Positions 11,954 through 24,073 of a stretch of 64,000 bases of DNA are shown here, piece by piece. The notes below the pieces were generated by a model. The model was not told the origin of the DNA, searched no databases, and saw only the letters and a list, made by a program, of their open reading frames with translations. A program made the position numbers and the translations under genes. Origin of the DNA: Cercis canadensis (Eukaryota; Streptophyta; Magnoliopsida; Fabales; Fabaceae); the NCBI GenBank assembly GCA_003255065.1, contig QAOA01001251.1, positions 1,395,546 through 1,459,545 on the forward strand, in the 5' to 3' direction. Every line of letters starts with the position of its first letter. Within the stretch, counting starts at the first letter, position 1.

Positions 11954-13654
11954 ATGATCAGTGTCCTATTGTTGTTGGTTTTTGTCAGATTTACCGGCGT
12001 TGATGGCTCAGGAGGAGGAAGGCAAGGGCAGTGGCAGCTCCTCCTTAACAGCACTGGTGTGGTGGGTATGCACATGGCATTAACCCACCACAACACAGTC
12101 ATAATGTTTGATCAAACAGGAGCTGGCGAATCCAGTTATCGTCTTGGTAAACGCTTCAATGGGAGCAGGTGCAGCAGAGGCCGTAATGATTTGAGGGACT
12201 CTACATGCTATGCTCACTCTGTAGAGTACCATATTAGTGGGAACAGAGTGAGGCCTCTCAGGCTTGACACTGATCCTTGGTGTTCCTCTGGTTCTTTCCT
12301 CAGTAATGGGACACTGCTACAAACAGGTGGATATGGCAGTGGCGCTACAAGGATGAGATTGTTTAGACCCTGTGAGGATCACCAGTGTGACTGGAAACAA
12401 TCAAGGAAGTCACTGTCTGATCAACGCTGGTATGCTTCTAGCCAGATACTAGCAGAGCATGACAGGGTTGTTGTTGTAGGTGGAAGAGGGGTTTTCACCT
12501 ATGAATTTGCACCCAAACGTGATTCTGGAGAAAACTCCTTCCTTCTTCCATTCTTGCACCAAACTAATGACGGGAGTAAAGATGGGAACAACCTCTATCC
12601 CTTCCTTCACCTCTCATCAGACGGCAATTTGTTCATTTTCGCTAACCGTGATTCGATCCTTTTGAACTTGAGACAGAACAGAGTAATCAAGAGCTTCCCT
12701 CGGATTCCAGGGGATGGGTCAAGAAACTACCCAAGCTCTGCCTCATCTGTGCTTCTCCCATTACACCACAGAGACAAGTTCGCCAAGGTGGAAATTATGG
12801 TCTGTGGAGGTGCAGCTTCAGGGGCATTCAGGGCTGCTCATGAGGGGAGATTCTTGACGGGTTTAAAATCTTGTGGGCGAATGGTGATAACAGAGGATAA
12901 GCCCCAGTGGGATATGGAAAACATGCCAGCGCCACGTCTTCTACATGACATGCTAATCCTCCCCACTGGCCAGATCCTGATTATCAATGGAGCTAAACGT
13001 GGGTGTGCAGGATATGACAATGCAAGAAACGCTTCTCTTCAACCTTACCTTTATAGCCCAAATAAAACACTGGGTACAAGGTTTAGAGTGCTTAAGTCCA
13101 CTAAAATAGCCAGAATGTACCACTCATCAGCAATTGTTCTTCCTGATGGGAGGGTCTTAGTTGCTGGTGGTAACCCTCATGGTAGGTACACATTTCATAA
13201 AGTGGCATACCCAACTGAGCTCAGACTACAAGCATTTGTTCCACATTACATGAAGACAAGGTACCATAGCTGGAGGCCCACTAATTTGAGTATAGAATAC
13301 GGTATTGGTGGTGTAACTGCTGTTGGCGGTGGCAGCGGCAGCAATATTCCTAGTATTGGGTATGGGAGGGAGTTTACTGTTCGATTTTTGGTGGGGAAGA
13401 AGAACAATGTGGTAGAGTTAAGTGCGTATGCACCACCCTTTACGACGCACTCCTTCTCAATGAATCAGAGGATGTTGAAGCTGAGGTCCAGAAACATTGT
13501 GACAAGTAACGATGGGTGGGTGAATGCAGTAGTAGAAGCCCCACCATCGCCCAATGTTGCACCCGCTGGTTATTATTTGCTCACCCTTGTCAATGGAGGA
13601 ATTCCTAGCATGTCCCACTGGGTTCAGTTTACGCATGCTCACCCTTTGTTCTAA
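11954..13654 (+). CDS. Secreted glyoxal-oxidase-like copper radical oxidase
   Basis: Single-exon gene, 566 aa from the ATG at 11954, chosen because it opens directly into a signal peptide (MISVLLLLVFVRF). Family: glyoxal oxidase N-terminal domain followed by the DUF1929/galactose-oxidase C-terminal domain. These extracellular enzymes oxidise aldehydes or alcohols with O2 and release H2O2; plant members act in cell walls and anthers. All copper-radical residues have visible counterparts: the cross-link Cys in DPWCSSG (C110), its partner Tyr in RWYAS (Y160), the Tyr-His pair in RMYHSS (Y389, H390) and the late His in TTHSF (H499). Length is normal and there are no breaks, so it looks functional. 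Substrate unknown. Confidence 0.93.
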   Translation: MISVLLLLVFVRFTGVDGSGGGRQGQWQLLLNSTGVVGMHMALTHHNTVIMFDQTGAGESSYRLGKRFNGSRCSRGRNDLRDSTCYAHSVEYHISGNRVRPLRLDTDPWCSSGSFLSNGTLLQTGGYGSGATRMRLFRPCEDHQCDWKQSRKSLSDQRWYASSQILAEHDRVVVVGGRGVFTYEFAPKRDSGENSFLLPFLHQTNDGSKDGNNLYPFLHLSSDGNLFIFANRDSILLNLRQNRVIKSFPRIPGDGSRNYPSSASSVLLPLHHRDKFAKVEIMVCGGAASGAFRAAHEGRFLTGLKSCGRMVITEDKPQWDMENMPAPRLLHDMLILPTGQILIINGAKRGCAGYDNARNASLQPYLYSPNKTLGTRFRVLKSTKIARMYHSSAIVLPDGRVLVAGGNPHGRYTFHKVAYPTELRLQAFVPHYMKTRYHSWRPTNLSIEYGIGGVTAVGGGSGSNIPSIGYGREFTVRFLVGKKNNVVELSAYAPPFTTHSFSMNQRMLKLRSRNIVTSNDGWVNAVVEAPPSPNVAPAGYYLLTLVNGGIPSMSHWVQFTHAHPLF

Positions 13655-14083
13655 TCTATTCTCTTTTCTCAGGAGGCCTCTTTGGAAATTTTTAAAGATG
13701 AAAGAGACATAGACAAAAAAAAAACTGTCTTTTACCTATTTTATGTGAAGAAAAAGGTGTGGCCAAGCAGTGCCATATTCATGTGTAGGCTTCATAGATG
13801 TGACGATGATGGAGCACTTTTAATGAATCCTTGTGACGAATCATTAACTGGGCATTACCAAGAAATTCCAGCTCTTGGTCCAATTTATTAATTGCACCGA
13901 ACTAGTTTGGTTACGTAGTCCTTTTCACTTACCAAATAAAAAAGATCAAGGAAACAAAACACGAGATCAATCCCGTGAGAAACAAATAATAAAACCAAAT
14001 CCATTCACGACTCTTCTTTCACAAACTGTCTTCTAAGTCTTGGAAACTCATATCTACATACTATCACTGCCTATCTCTCCAAA

Positions 14084-14473
14084 ATGACTTCAGTGGGCAA
14101 GCTAAGTTCTTACCAAAGATTACAAAATGAAGAAGAGTTTGAGGAAGAAATAGAAAGAGAAGTAAAGAAGGCAAAGGCCTGGCTCAAGTTTAGGGCACTA
14201 GCTGGCAGGAAAAGGCCAAAGGTTCGGGTTGCTGGGTTGAGAAGGTTCCTCAGAAAAAGAAGCAGGTTTCTGTCTAAGTTCAAAGTTTCATGGCGTAAGG
14301 CTTTGCAGAGGTTGAAGAATGGGCAGAGTCACATGAATGATCTCTTTGGAGGCAATTATCTATTTATGCAATCCACTCTTACTTCTTTCCGATTTGCGGA
14401 CAAACCTTATATGCCTCATGCCCTTCATGGACTACCCTCAAGGTATTCTGTTGGGACAATCACAATTGCTTAA
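14084..14473 (+). CDS. Small basic plant protein of unknown function
   Basis: Single-exon frame of 129 aa with ATG in a good context (AAAATGAC). The N-terminal half is strongly basic and helical (KKAKAWLKF, then Lys/Arg-rich LRRFLRKRSRF), and is followed by a conserved-looking block (LKNGQSHMNDLFGGNYLFMQ). I believe similar short proteins occur in many dicots, but I know of no function. There is no signal peptide or membrane segment. The basic amphipathic helix could bind nucleic acid or membranes; that is inference. It lies 430 bp after the oxidase gene on the same strand, and its end faces the converging transporter gene. Confidence 0.6.
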   Translation: MTSVGKLSSYQRLQNEEEFEEEIEREVKKAKAWLKFRALAGRKRPKVRVAGLRRFLRKRSRFLSKFKVSWRKALQRLKNGQSHMNDLFGGNYLFMQSTLTSFRFADKPYMPHALHGLPSRYSVGTITIA

Positions 14474-14801
14474 ATACTTTCCCCCTTCATGCTGTATTTC
14501 ATATATGTGTAGAATAATTTATAAAATCAGTGTCTCATTTTTATGTACAGGTGCATGTTATAAAAAGGAAAAATGAATCCTATATGTGACAAGACGAAGG
14601 AAATGATCCTCGTGCGCTCACCTTCAAAATTATTAAGATATCCCTCATAATAACTACTACATATTATTGAGATAATAAGCACACGTACAGCCTAAGAGGA
14701 TCTTTTCTTTCATCTTTTGGCACTTCTATGTCCTTTCACTTTTGTTCTTGGATCCTTTTAGATCAATTATTTTCTCTTGAAACAAGGGTATAAGTGAGCG
14801 A

Positions 14802-16991
14802 TCACGCATCTGCAAATAAGTGATACTCACGGACATTCTCAATGATCAACCACAATGCAGAAATCGTGGTTGCTATTGTAAGAAGAGAAAAAAGAATGAT
14901 GTTGAACCAGTGCCAAGCCTTCTTCTCTGCTCTACCCATCTTTTCCTTAACCTGTAATTGAAGCCATTCATTAGAAATCATGTATAGCTCTACTTGGGTT
15001 AATTAGTGTAAAATATAAACAATTAACCTTGATGAAGATCATGCTTGGAAACACAAAGGTGAGAGGAACGAGTGTAAATGAACCCAATAGGTTTACAAAG
15101 TCACCCATGAAAGGAAATGCTGCAGCCACAAATGTATTCCCTGAAAAGAAGAGGAAACGGAGGAGAAGCAAACGTGTAAAGTTTTCCCTTGAATGCATAT
15201 CCTTATCCACTTCGAGGACTTTAGTGTCTAATGCCTCATGGATTGGTGCTACGAACATCTGCATTTTTTAAAAGAAGAAGGAGATTAATGCTTCAATTTT
15301 GTAAGTGGGTGCATTGAAAAGTAAAATGAAATCTTACATGCTGGGAGACTATAGACTGTAGGAAGACAATAGCGTTAATGAGGACATTGGCCCATTTGGG
15401 ACCACTTAAGTTTTCTGGAAGGTACGCAGATACCTTAGACCCATAAGCCCAGTATCCAACTATGGTTACTCCATAATAAAACATGGCCCCCACTGTGTAC
15501 TGAGAATATAAGGCTTTCCTCATGTTCTTCACTACTGGTTTTCGTAAAGTGGACTGCATTCATCAGAAAAACATTCAATAAAGAAAAACACTGCATTACA
15601 TATTTCACACAAAGAAGGGGAACTATCTTAGATATATAACCTGTATCTCAAGTAGTAAGCCACTGGTGTTGCAAACAATGATCGCAGAAATGGCAGCAAA
15701 ACCATTCATCACTTTGCTCACTTGGCTTCCGCTAATGTCATAGTCTCTAATTGAGTTTGATTTCCTCCCTTTGCAATCAACAAATACACATATATCCAAT
15801 AGTCAACTCCGCTACACATATAACGAAAAATGAAATAGCTTTGAAGTGAAAACAATTCTTACCATCTTTAATTAAAAGAAGCAGAAGAATGAAGATGTAG
15901 GTGAAAGTGAGAATGGCAGAGACTCCTAGCCAATTTTTCATGGCAGACAATGTTGGGATGAAAAATGAAAACACGAAGTAGGCTGCTCCTGTGATAACTA
16001 TGTAATATTGAAGCCTCAAGGGAGACCCACTAAATTCTGAATTGATTTCCTGCAATTTTTCAGTTAAACTCTGCACTTAATTGAACCATTCGGCCCCATA
16101 TATATATGCTTTGTGTGTGAGTTAATTCTTACCTTAAGTGCTTTGCCTCCAAGGAGGATGAAACCCATATTTCCAAGGAGAAGAGTCAAAAACTGGAAAA
16201 CCCATGTGAGGTGATACATTTTCCTTCCTAACTTGACAAATTGTACAAGAATTCAATGCACTTTCTTTTGTTTGGGTCTCAACTTGGACTCCCAAGTTCT
16301 ACAAATTTGTCACTTGTCAGTCAAGCACTCAAAAAGTTAATTTAAAAAATAAAAACTCACCGAAGAGAAATCCCATAACATCTCTGTATCTGATGAATCT
16401 CTGGCCATTGATGAACTGAAATGATGCCAAGAGCCAATTCGCATAAGCAGTGTATAGTCCCACAAGAAGAAGGCATATTACACCCCATGTCCAACCCAGT
16501 GGCAGCATAATCAGATTAGAAAAACTTAATATCCATCCGCAATTGAAGCTTGTCACCAGCATCAACCCCACTTGTTGCCATGAATCTGCAAATTATCAAT
16601 CTAAGTACACTACAAAAGATGAATTAATGGAAAAGGAATCAGATATCCAAACACTTCACTAGAGAAAGAAAGAATAAACCCAGATAAGAGCCTTTCTTGT
16701 GGACGTTTTCCAACTGAAACCAAGTTTGTAGCAACAACTAACAATTCAGAAAATTGCAAATAGAGAGGAGCTTTCTTACACTTACAGTACTTATACTCGA
16801 AGAATATACTATGAAAAGTAGGCAGAGAGGAGATACAGAAGAGAATGATACGTAATATTATTACCATGGTCAATAGTATGAGCAGAAGTGAGGCCATAAT
16901 CATCTTTTTGGGTACCCCTTTCTTGGCCCTCTTCGTTGCTCAGTGCTTTTGCGTTGCTTTCTCTTCCTTCTATATCTGTTGGTGTGGCCAT
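14802..16991 (-). CDS. Proline transporter-like amino acid permease (ProT, AAAP family)
   Basis: Minus-strand gene of eight exons: 16991-16865, 16585-16361, 16227-16133, 16049-15863, 15768-15641, 15553-15338, 15258-15028, 14951-14802. Phases agree and the product is 452 aa. The hydrophilic N-terminus is followed by about ten to eleven membrane spans. Hallmarks of plant ProT/AAAP carriers are DSWQQVG at the first span, PLGWTWGV, RYRDVMGFLFG before the third span, and IPTLSAMKNWLGVS. ProT proteins are plasma-membrane symporters for proline, glycine betaine and GABA. Substrate is inferred from family only. All splice sites are GT-AG and no breaks are seen. Confidence 0.88.
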
Positions 16992-17741
16992 GGAGAATAC
17001 TGGATATCTGGGAAAGATTATGTTGAAGTCTTCAACTCACACAATTTGGACAGAAGACCCTGTTGCAGACAAAAATGTTGGACTCTATCTCTTTGTACTT
17101 GAAAAAACAATATTACTATTTAGTCCATCAATTTTTTAGAAAACATGTAATGAATAAATTTACACGGTATATTCTATTATAAAACATTTCACTTGTTAAT
17201 ATGGTTGGAGCTNATAAGTATAATGCATAATTCCGTGTTTCTTTATGTTTACAAGTCTCGTATATGTTACTATATAATATTTATTAGTGACTTAAGCAAC
17301 TTGATAATAATTCAGATTTATGTAGTACGGGTACGAATATGAAACGTTAGTATAATATTTTTTTTAAAATAAGAATACAGATACGCTATAAATATGTCAC
17401 ATCATACATACATACATACATATATATATATCTCAAATTGAATAAAAAATATCAACTATTAATCTTTAACAAATAAGTAACAATTAATAAATAAGCAAAG
17501 TTCTAAACCATTAAAATACTACAATTTAACACAACACACCCATTCCTCACCGCTCACCAAAGTTCTAAACCATTAAAATACTACATTTTAACACAACACA
17601 CCCATTCCTCACCGCTCACCAACTCTTCTGCCTTGGCTCAGAATCCCCTTAACTGGGAAATAGGACAGAACTACAGAAAAAAAAAAAAAAAAAAACGTAT
17701 CTAGCANAAAAAAAAAAAATAGTAACTAGCACCACATCCTC
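16992..17741. other. Intergenic with a 62-bp tandem duplication
   Basis: No gene. Two perfect-looking 62-bp tandem copies lie at 17496-17557 and 17558-17619. Single Ns occur at 17213 and 17707, the second inside A runs. A (CATA)n/(TA)n tract is at about 17406-17431. Confidence 0.6.
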
Positions 17742-18080
17742 ATGGATCCCTTCGCGTGGTGCTATTTCACTTTCATTCTTAGCTGTGCTTTGTTCATTGT
17801 CACTCCTGGAGGTAAAAACGTAGTCTTTCTTTGATTCTGCTTCTTGGGTTTGCTCTTGTTTTCTGTCGGCGTTTCTGGTTTTGCCAGAGAGACAGTTAAA
17901 CGTTTTTACTCGTCTTCTCAGGTGTTTTGGGTCCTTTACATTTGTAAACAGATGCGAGTACATAGTGTGGCCAGGCATTCTTGCAAATGCCGGCAACCCA
18001 AGGCTCGACAGCACCGGATTCGAGCTCCCAAAAGACACTTCGCGTTCATTTCAAGCACCAATCGGGTGGTCCGGGATTTG
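17742..18080 (+). pseudogene. Truncated thaumatin-like protein pseudogene (PR-5 family)
   Basis: Exon 1 (17742-17811) opens at ATG with a signal-peptide-like stretch and ends at a GT donor. After an intron ending in TTCTCAG (17921), exon 2 encodes the N-terminal signature of mature thaumatin-like proteins: FTFVNRCEYIVWPG, LDSTGFELPK and FQAPIGWSG. The similarity stops at about 18080, where the family would continue with RFWGRTGC, and unrelated GC-rich sequence follows. The two exons also do not join in frame. About 200 residues of the family are missing, so it is a fragment of a host defence-type protein gene. Confidence 0.82.
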
Positions 18081-20420
18081 GCAATTGAAAACGGCGTTTC
18101 GGAGCTTTGGTACGCGTTTCGCGGACATACCCGAAACGGGTACTTCCCCAGAAACGCCGTACCGGTGCAACTTAGGGTTGGAGGTTATTTTAAAGTTTGT
18201 GAGTTTTATATTAAACATAAAATTTATTAAAAAAAAAATTCACTTGTTATACACTTTTATTATACATCTTAGTATGACATATTATGTTGCCCGTGGTTGT
18301 GGACTTGTGGTTGACTGCAATAAATAGAAATTATGGATATGCAATTAATACTGAAAAATGAAAATATTCCACTAGATTCCTTGGTCATATTGCACATATA
18401 TGAATTGACTTTGGGGGTACCCAAAATTGCAGTCCTTTCACGTCATGCATTTGATTATTTTGTAATTCCTGATTCACATACGCAATTGACTTTATAAGTG
18501 TAACTTGGTACCATCTAAAATATGACAAAAGGGTGGGCACTGGGCAATATAAAGTTGACTATGGAGGACATGGAATGGCGGTTAAGGGAGCGGATAAGGA
18601 GAATTATATGGAAGGCACATTCTTTTGTGGCCTCTCATTCATAAGATAAGCTAAAGCAAATAATGTTCATTTTTAAGGAAATAGTTTCTCAAGGATAACA
18701 TTATTCATCCCTCTGCACCTCCTTTTGCAGTCACCAATTTCATTTCATGTTTATCTTTAGCAGATAATGACTGAGTTGTTTTCACCAATGACATCCATTT
18801 CCTTATTGAACCAAAAAACGAAGCACTGATCCATAATAATTGTACCACTTCCGCATCTGATGCGTCTCTAATTTTGCATATATCATCCAATTTCTTCTCA
18901 TATTACCTACAAACTCTGGTTTTTTAGAAAGAGATTGTTATTTGCTAGTAACCAAAGACACCAATAACCAGTAAGGTTAGAGACACATGGTCCTATGAAT
19001 AAGAGTATTTTTTTTTAATTAGAAATGTAACTTCATTGTATTAAGTCAATCAACACTTACATAATAATAACAAATAATAATATATGAAATTTTCAATACA
19101 ATATTTCTTGAAATTCAAAAAGTTAATACCCCAAAGTAAGCTTTTATATTTTTCTCCCTATACTAAAAGACGAATAAATGCATGACTCCAAATCTTGGCA
19201 AAATAGAGGCCAATGACAATCGACGACAAAACATCTTTAATAGCAAAGAAAAATATCAAATGTGCTACAACGAGGTTAAATGTTCAGTTTAAATAAAGTA
19301 TTATCTTTACAGAATACATGGAATATGACATAAAAATTTCAAGACCTATCCAAAATAGAAGTTCAATCTAATGGATTAACCTCCTAGAACACCAAATATG
19401 TTGTTGAATAAGGAGAGTGAGTAAAACATAACTGACAGATTGAAACAATTTATTGAAAAGACAAACCAAAACACTTAAAAAACACAAACAATAGAATAAA
19501 ACAGATATTGACGGTGGCAACCCCAAAGCAAAGCACAAAAAAAAAGGAACAAGAGAATGAGACAAAAACCTTACAAGAAGGAGAATAGGATAAACAAGAA
19601 AGGAGCCGGACTTACCGGAAAAAGCTGCATCTAAGGGCAGTAGAGAAGCCGGACCTTTGTCAAAGAAAAGTTGTAGAGGCAGGTGAGTTTTTAGAAAGAA
19701 GGGAGAGCTTCTCTTTCAAATCCTAGCCACCTCATCTTTATGTTTTTATGAATAAGAGTATTTGATGTTAGATGTTTAATCATTCTCTGTATTTTTTTTT
19801 CTAATGAGATATTTGTATCAACTCTTTAAGGTAAATATGAAACATGAGCACCATTGATAGCGAGCAAACTATATAGGTTGCCCAGTTATGCTTGGATTTT
19901 TGTTCAATCCATTGCAGCTAATTAAGTTGATGGCTAAACAAGTGGTTTAGGAAGTTTAACTTAATAAGGCAGAAGAAGCTAGCAACGCCTCTAGACTCTT
20001 TTAAAAGCCCTAACATACTCTCAAAATAGTCAAAGATAGAAACATCTATTATGGCTCACCAGTTAAATGAAAAATTGTAGATAGTGGTTTTTGAGGTATG
20101 CTATGAATGTGATACTCCAAAGCAATGATTTAGGGTTAACATGGGTGTTTATTGAATACTCAATCATTTGTGACTGATCAATGAGTAAATCTAGCGTGAC
20201 ATTAAAAATTGACTATGCTGACTCCAATATAGCGGCTCTATATATATATATATATTACATAACATCATGCATGCTTTAATCTTTCACTTTTTTTTTATAA
20301 ATTATTTAAATTTATTATCACTAAACATGTATAATCATTTTTAATTTGCCCTTTATATACCAAACTGTTAACTTGCAAGATAAATGGGTCAACTAGGTGG
20401 ACGAGCAACAAGAAAAATCA
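18081..20420. other. Long intergenic tract, no gene recognised
   Basis: 18081-18180 is unusually GC-rich and contains a 10-bp inverted pair, ACGGCGTTTC (18091-18100) and GAAACGCCGT (18151-18160). A 61-codon minus frame at 18890-18705 resembles nothing I recognise. The remainder is AT-rich, repetitive-looking sequence with no clear element ends. Confidence 0.45.
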
Positions 20421-20694
20421 TTATTAGAAGAGTAAAACTCTTTTTTAGTTATTGAAAAATGCAGTCATTGACAAATTCGTCTTCTAAAAAATTTTGATGA
20501 TGAATTAGTCATTGAATTATTATTCTGTCGGACAAATTAGTCCTCTAGTAGGATCCCGTTAGTGACATTTAAGGACCAATTTATCCGACGGAATAATAAT
20601 TCAAGGATCAATTTGTCACCAAAAATTTTTAGAGGATAAATTTATAAGTTGCTACATTTTCAAGGATTAAAAAATAGTTTTACTCTTATTAAAA
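20421..20694. mobile_element. Foldback MITE, probably Mutator-like
   Basis: Element 20430-20685 (256 bp) starts GAGTAAAAC and ends GTTTTACTC. The two halves are inverted copies along almost the whole length, with arms of about 120 bp. It is flanked by TTATTAGAA (20421-20429) and TTATTAAAA (20686-20694), a 9-bp target duplication with one mismatch, the size expected of Mutator-like elements. There is no coding capacity. A related left end occurs at 60784. Confidence 0.75.
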
Positions 20695-21140
20695 ATTAAA
20701 AAGTTGAATAATGGTGACACTTTAGTCAGGATCTGCTGACTTGGGCTGAGCGGGATTTTTGTTTTTGCTACTTGGGCTGAGTGGGATAGTAGAGATGGAT
20801 AAAGGCCCAATGAAAGAGCACAATCTAATTATAATTTATCAACTCAGTACTCTTTGGACTAAGGCCCAATAAAAGTGCACAATCTTTACATTTACAGTTA
20901 CACTATCCCTATAAGTGTAATATTTGAGTGGTTTCCTATTGATGTTTTCTTGATGGTAATTTATTAATTTTATTTGTGGTGAAAAGAATAGTAATTGCTT
21001 TTGAAAATAGTCTTATGGATTATAAAACATTAAATCGAAAAAATATTTGAGGCGTCAAGAAGATACGATGTTTCAATAGAATGGTAAATGCCTAATACTC
21101 ATATATTGTAATTCTTCTTCTATTAAATTATCTCTTCTTT

Positions 21141-21173
<33 letters not shown>

Positions 21174-22120
21174 TCTGTAGTCAATTGCTTCTTTTCATCT
21201 ATATGTTGAATCAACCGTCTCTTCTTATATGTCTGCAGGTAATTTTCGAAACTGTGTTGAATTTTTCTTTTGATTGGATTCTGAGTTTCGCCCAAGTAGA
21301 AGCAAAGTTTAATGCGAAAGAAAAAAAACGAAACTCCTTTTTTTTTTTTTCCTCCCCTTTCTACTTTCTAGTGTATGGTAAGTGTATGGTAAAGGGTAAA
21401 TATTGACGGTAAATATAAATATTGTCTTGCCGCTATAATTCATTCCAAAATCCCACGGTCTCAATGAGATCTCTGTTAGATTTCTTATTTAGATTTATGA
21501 TTAGATCACATATAATGACTTACTTACTTATGAGAAAATTCTAATATGCTGAGCTTTTACCATTAATATGGATCAAAATAATCGAATAAGTATAAAAGGA
21601 ATAGAGCAAAAGCATATGATGAATGGGTGTAACGCAAATATAAACAGATTCTCTCTATTTTTTGCAATTATAGATACAAATTATGCGAAGTTCCATTGGC
21701 ATTCCAATTGTGGATAAAACTGACAGCTGAGCTTTGATGTTCTAATAATAATAATTTACTATTTTTGTCTTTTATTATTTGCCATATGCTCACTGTCATG
21801 ATTCTTACCTATTTACTTTATTTTTCAATAACTTTATATAGGCATGCAGTGAATTGTAGTTTATTTCTTTATACCTTACATATTTCTTGAACATCGAAAT
21901 ATGCTAATAGTTTAATTTCTTTAATTAGTAAGTTCACTAATCTTTTAAATATTTTGATCGTCATCTACACCAGTAGTGGAACATAAATGTGTCAAAGTCA
22001 TTTACTGGCTCTACGATTCTAAGAAAGGACATCATATTGTCACCCTTTGCTCCTGCTTATAAACATTTCTTCTTATTCCCAAATAATTGACACAAAGTTT
22101 TGATAATTTGGAAGGTGACC
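20695..22120. other. Intergenic, nothing but simple repeats
   Basis: Contains (TA)n and (TG)n microsatellites at about 21142-21172 and the upstream region of the exonuclease gene. No gene seen. Confidence 0.5.
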
Positions 22121-22783
22121 ATGTCTGCAACTACAAGTGATCACCCAACCGTGACCTTCAATTCCACAACCTCGAAATTCTCAGTGAGGTTTGGAGGATT
22201 GAGCATTGAAACAACGGTGACTGACAAAGGCAGCATCGCAGCGGAATGGGTTGGGCTAATTTGTTCAAAATATGCTGGAAAACACACAGTGGTTGGGTTG
22301 GACACTGAGTGGAAACCTGACCCAGAAGCATCAATGATGAGAGCTGCAATTTTGCAACTATGTGTTGAGAACAAGTGCTTGATCCTTCAGCTCTTCCACA
22401 TGGACCATGTTCCACTTTCCCTCAAGACCTTTCTCATGGACTCCAACTTCACCTTCGTTGGGCTCCAGGTTGGGATGGATATATCAAAGCTCAAGAAAGA
22501 GTATGGGCTAGAGTGCACAAATGGTTTAGATCTTCTTCACTTAGCAAAGAAACAGTGGCCTGGTAGGTTTACCTCTCCAGGACTCAAATATCTGGCAAAG
22601 GAGCTGGTGGGTCTTGATATGAAGAAACCTAAGGATGTGAGCACCAGCAAGTGGCACCAAAAGAACCTCACCCATGCTCAAATTGAATATGCATCCATTG
22701 ATGCATATACCTCTTATACAATTGGTCACAAGCTCCTCAATCACAGCCACACACACAAGGGATTGTCCCACCTAGCTAGCTAA
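22121..22783 (+). CDS. WRN-type 3'-5' exonuclease domain protein
   Basis: Single-exon gene of 220 aa; the ATG at 22121 is preferred over upstream non-ATG codons. The product is essentially one DEDDy exonuclease domain (RNase D superfamily), like plant Werner-syndrome-exonuclease proteins that lack the helicase. Catalytic motifs are present: Exo I GLDTEW (D61, E63), Exo II GLQVGMDISKL (D120) and Exo III YASID (Y190, D194). Expected reaction: metal-dependent 3'-5' removal of nucleotides from DNA or RNA ends. No targeting signal is visible. Length and motifs are complete, so it should be functional. Many plant genomes carry tandem copies of this family, but only one is seen here. Confidence 0.92.
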   Translation: MSATTSDHPTVTFNSTTSKFSVRFGGLSIETTVTDKGSIAAEWVGLICSKYAGKHTVVGLDTEWKPDPEASMMRAAILQLCVENKCLILQLFHMDHVPLSLKTFLMDSNFTFVGLQVGMDISKLKKEYGLECTNGLDLLHLAKKQWPGRFTSPGLKYLAKELVGLDMKKPKDVSTSKWHQKNLTHAQIEYASIDAYTSYTIGHKLLNHSHTHKGLSHLAS

Positions 22784-24073
22784 TTGATTTCTTTCTCTCT
22801 TTCTGCTTCTCATATAGTCTACTGTCATTTGCTTCATGTTTGTTATTTTCTTGTTCTGCTACTATCTTCATGGTTGCACAATCACTTGGTGAATTTCTAA
22901 GTGTTTGATTTTATGCCTTCATCTACTGCTATGGTGTTTTATGAAAGTTTCAAGTTTGAACTTATGGTCTGCCTCTCCGGTGCTCATCAATAGTGCCAGC
23001 TCCCAAGTGGCAAATTAAGAAAATTATTAAAACAAGTAAAACGGGTGATGAGAGACAAGCCAAATATGCCAAACGCACAGTATCATATTATGAATTTTCC
23101 TTTATGCAGTGATCTAAGTATGCTTCCAAATTACCACCAATTGTAATCGCACTGTATCGGGTTGGCAATATTTATGATGATGATTCAAACTGCTTTTATA
23201 ATTTTCGATAATTTGTCCAATTATTATGGATATGGACAAAGGCCACGTACATCACAACTTTGTTTCTTGTTCTTTTCTCTGTTTGGTTGCAATTCAGGTT
23301 CTTGAACATTGATAAATAGTTTTATTAATTTATTTTACAATGTTTTATCTTTTCAAATTTTCAATATATTAATGAAATAGAGTAATAATGTTTACACACT
23401 ATCTCATGTAGTTTATAAATAGATTTTCTTAATTGATGAATATAAGAAGTGATGTCAAACTTCAAAGACATGCAAACTTTTTTCAGTGTCGAAGCTAAAT
23501 AATTCATGAGAAATATTTGGTAACACATTAACTTAAAAGTCAAAGTCAACAAACACGGTAAAAGGCCTGAATCATGTTGCCATTGCTTCCATCATAATGA
23601 TACCTTAATTATAAGATTAGGGCATACCACGTGTTTCAATGAAAATTTGTAATGGTATTTACATGATTTAAATTTAAGCTTTACAAATAAAATAATTTGA
23701 TTTTTATCAACTGAACCAACCTCAATTAGTAGAAAATGCTTAAAATGTTAGTAATTTAAACCTAGTCAATGTCTATGTTGACATTTATACGAAAGCTTAT
23801 GAGAATATATTCCCATGCTTGAGGAATGAAATCATTCAAAATCTTGATATTTGTTGACATCTTATACATGCTTTAAATGAATATTTTGGAGATGCAATGA
23901 TTTGAATAATTTTCAATTGGCATAGTGTATAGGGAGATCTTGATTTTTTAAATATGTATGATTAAGATATTTATGTATGGTATATTTTTATACGAGAATT
24001 CTATGATATTATATGAATATAATATACCACATTAATGTGGCAAACATCTACCATTAAGACATAATGTTTATAT
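22784..24073. other. Intergenic, nothing recognised
   Basis: Holds the 3' untranslated region of the exonuclease gene and AT-rich sequence. No gene, RNA or element boundary seen. Confidence 0.5.

Noticed and set aside
13682-13891. 69-codon frame after the oxidase gene.
   Set aside because: Lies in the probable 3' untranslated region, begins at a non-ATG codon and resembles nothing.
18705-18890. Minus-strand 61-codon frame.
   Set aside because: No recognisable family, no splice context and surrounded by repetitive AT-rich sequence.
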